The notes beneath the pieces are model-generated. The model did not search any database, was not told the origin of the DNA, and saw only the letters and a list, made by a program, of their open reading frames with translations. The position numbers were made by a program, and so were the translations under genes. A stretch of 64,000 nt of DNA from the NCBI GenBank assembly GCA_949152475.1, contig OX424569.1, positions 31,107,950 to 31,171,949 of the forward strand, given 5' to 3'. Positions 63,792 to 64,000 of this stretch are shown here, one piece after another. This DNA is from Terebella lapidaria (taxonomy: Eukaryota > Annelida > Polychaeta > Terebellida > Terebellidae). Every line of letters starts with the position of its first letter. Position 1 is the stretch's first letter.

Positions 63792-64000
63792 TGTAAGTAT
63801 CAATCTATTACCATGATTACCACCAATAAAGCTAAATTTTGATGATTTCAATAACAAACGTAGAATGCAACATTTTGCAATAGAAACAAAGCCCAACCAA
63901 ATACTTTATCAAAAGCCACACTGGCGTCATCAGGGGCAGACAGTGTGGTTATTGTAGTTGTTTCTATTGTACACCTGATGGAATTAGTATACAACTGCCC
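63792..64000 (+). repeat. ~200 bp dispersed repeat, copy 2
   Basis: Near-match to 21377-21574 in the same orientation, again in an intron, and running to the end of the window. The two copies differ mainly by small indels in the first 80 bases. Confidence 0.8.

Overview
This is a nuclear genomic window from an animal, most likely a marine bilaterian invertebrate. The evidence is intron-rich genes with canonical GT-AG junctions, several retroelement and DNA-element families, and low-complexity satellites. The species cannot be named from the sequence. There is no sign of prokaryotic gene organisation, and I recognised no tRNA or rRNA gene.

Layout: (1) 1-4.2 kb shows no recognisable gene. (2) 4.2-6.0 kb holds a decayed single-exon ankyrin-repeat/SOCS-box (ASB-like) gene. 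(3) 6.3-8.25 kb is a fold-back array of a ~20 bp palindromic unit, followed by copies of a dispersed DNA element and the truncated 3' end of a LINE (8.3-10.3 kb). (4) 11.2-13.3 kb is a second fold-back satellite (21 bp unit, GTACGTAC core). (5) 15.47-30.86 kb is a complete transmembrane adenylyl cyclase gene, which I resolved into 19 coding exons (1051 aa). (6) 31.8-33.8 kb is an intact, intronless peroxisomal acyl-CoA oxidase (ACOX1-like) gene. (7) 33.8-39.3 kb is a repeat-filled spacer. (8) 39.27-42.99 kb is an inverted copy of the last three cyclase exons plus the oxidase; both genes in it are broken. (9) 42.99-50.10 kb is bounded by terminal inverted repeats and contains a dead LINE, itself carrying a hAT-like insertion, and a near-perfect 121 bp-arm hairpin. 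(10) 50.8-51.4 kb is a 43 bp minisatellite. (11) 52.5-54.2 kb is a broken Penelope-type reverse transcriptase with flanking direct repeats. (12) 55.6-57.5 kb is a 1.8 kb non-autonomous DNA element whose ends are built like those of region 9. (13) 58.2 kb is a small TA-flanked MITE. (14) 59.57 kb to the window end is the 5' part of an SLC22-type transporter gene (eight exons, continuing off the window).

The live host genes are the cyclase, the oxidase and the transporter. They do not form an obvious pathway. The main structural story is a ~3.7 kb inverted segmental duplication of the cyclase 3' end plus the oxidase retrogene. A 2.55 kb repeat element in the last cyclase intron is absent from the inverted copy, which preserves an empty site. 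The repeat fraction is dominated by palindromic and fold-back designs and by arrays rich in AGGTCA half-sites.
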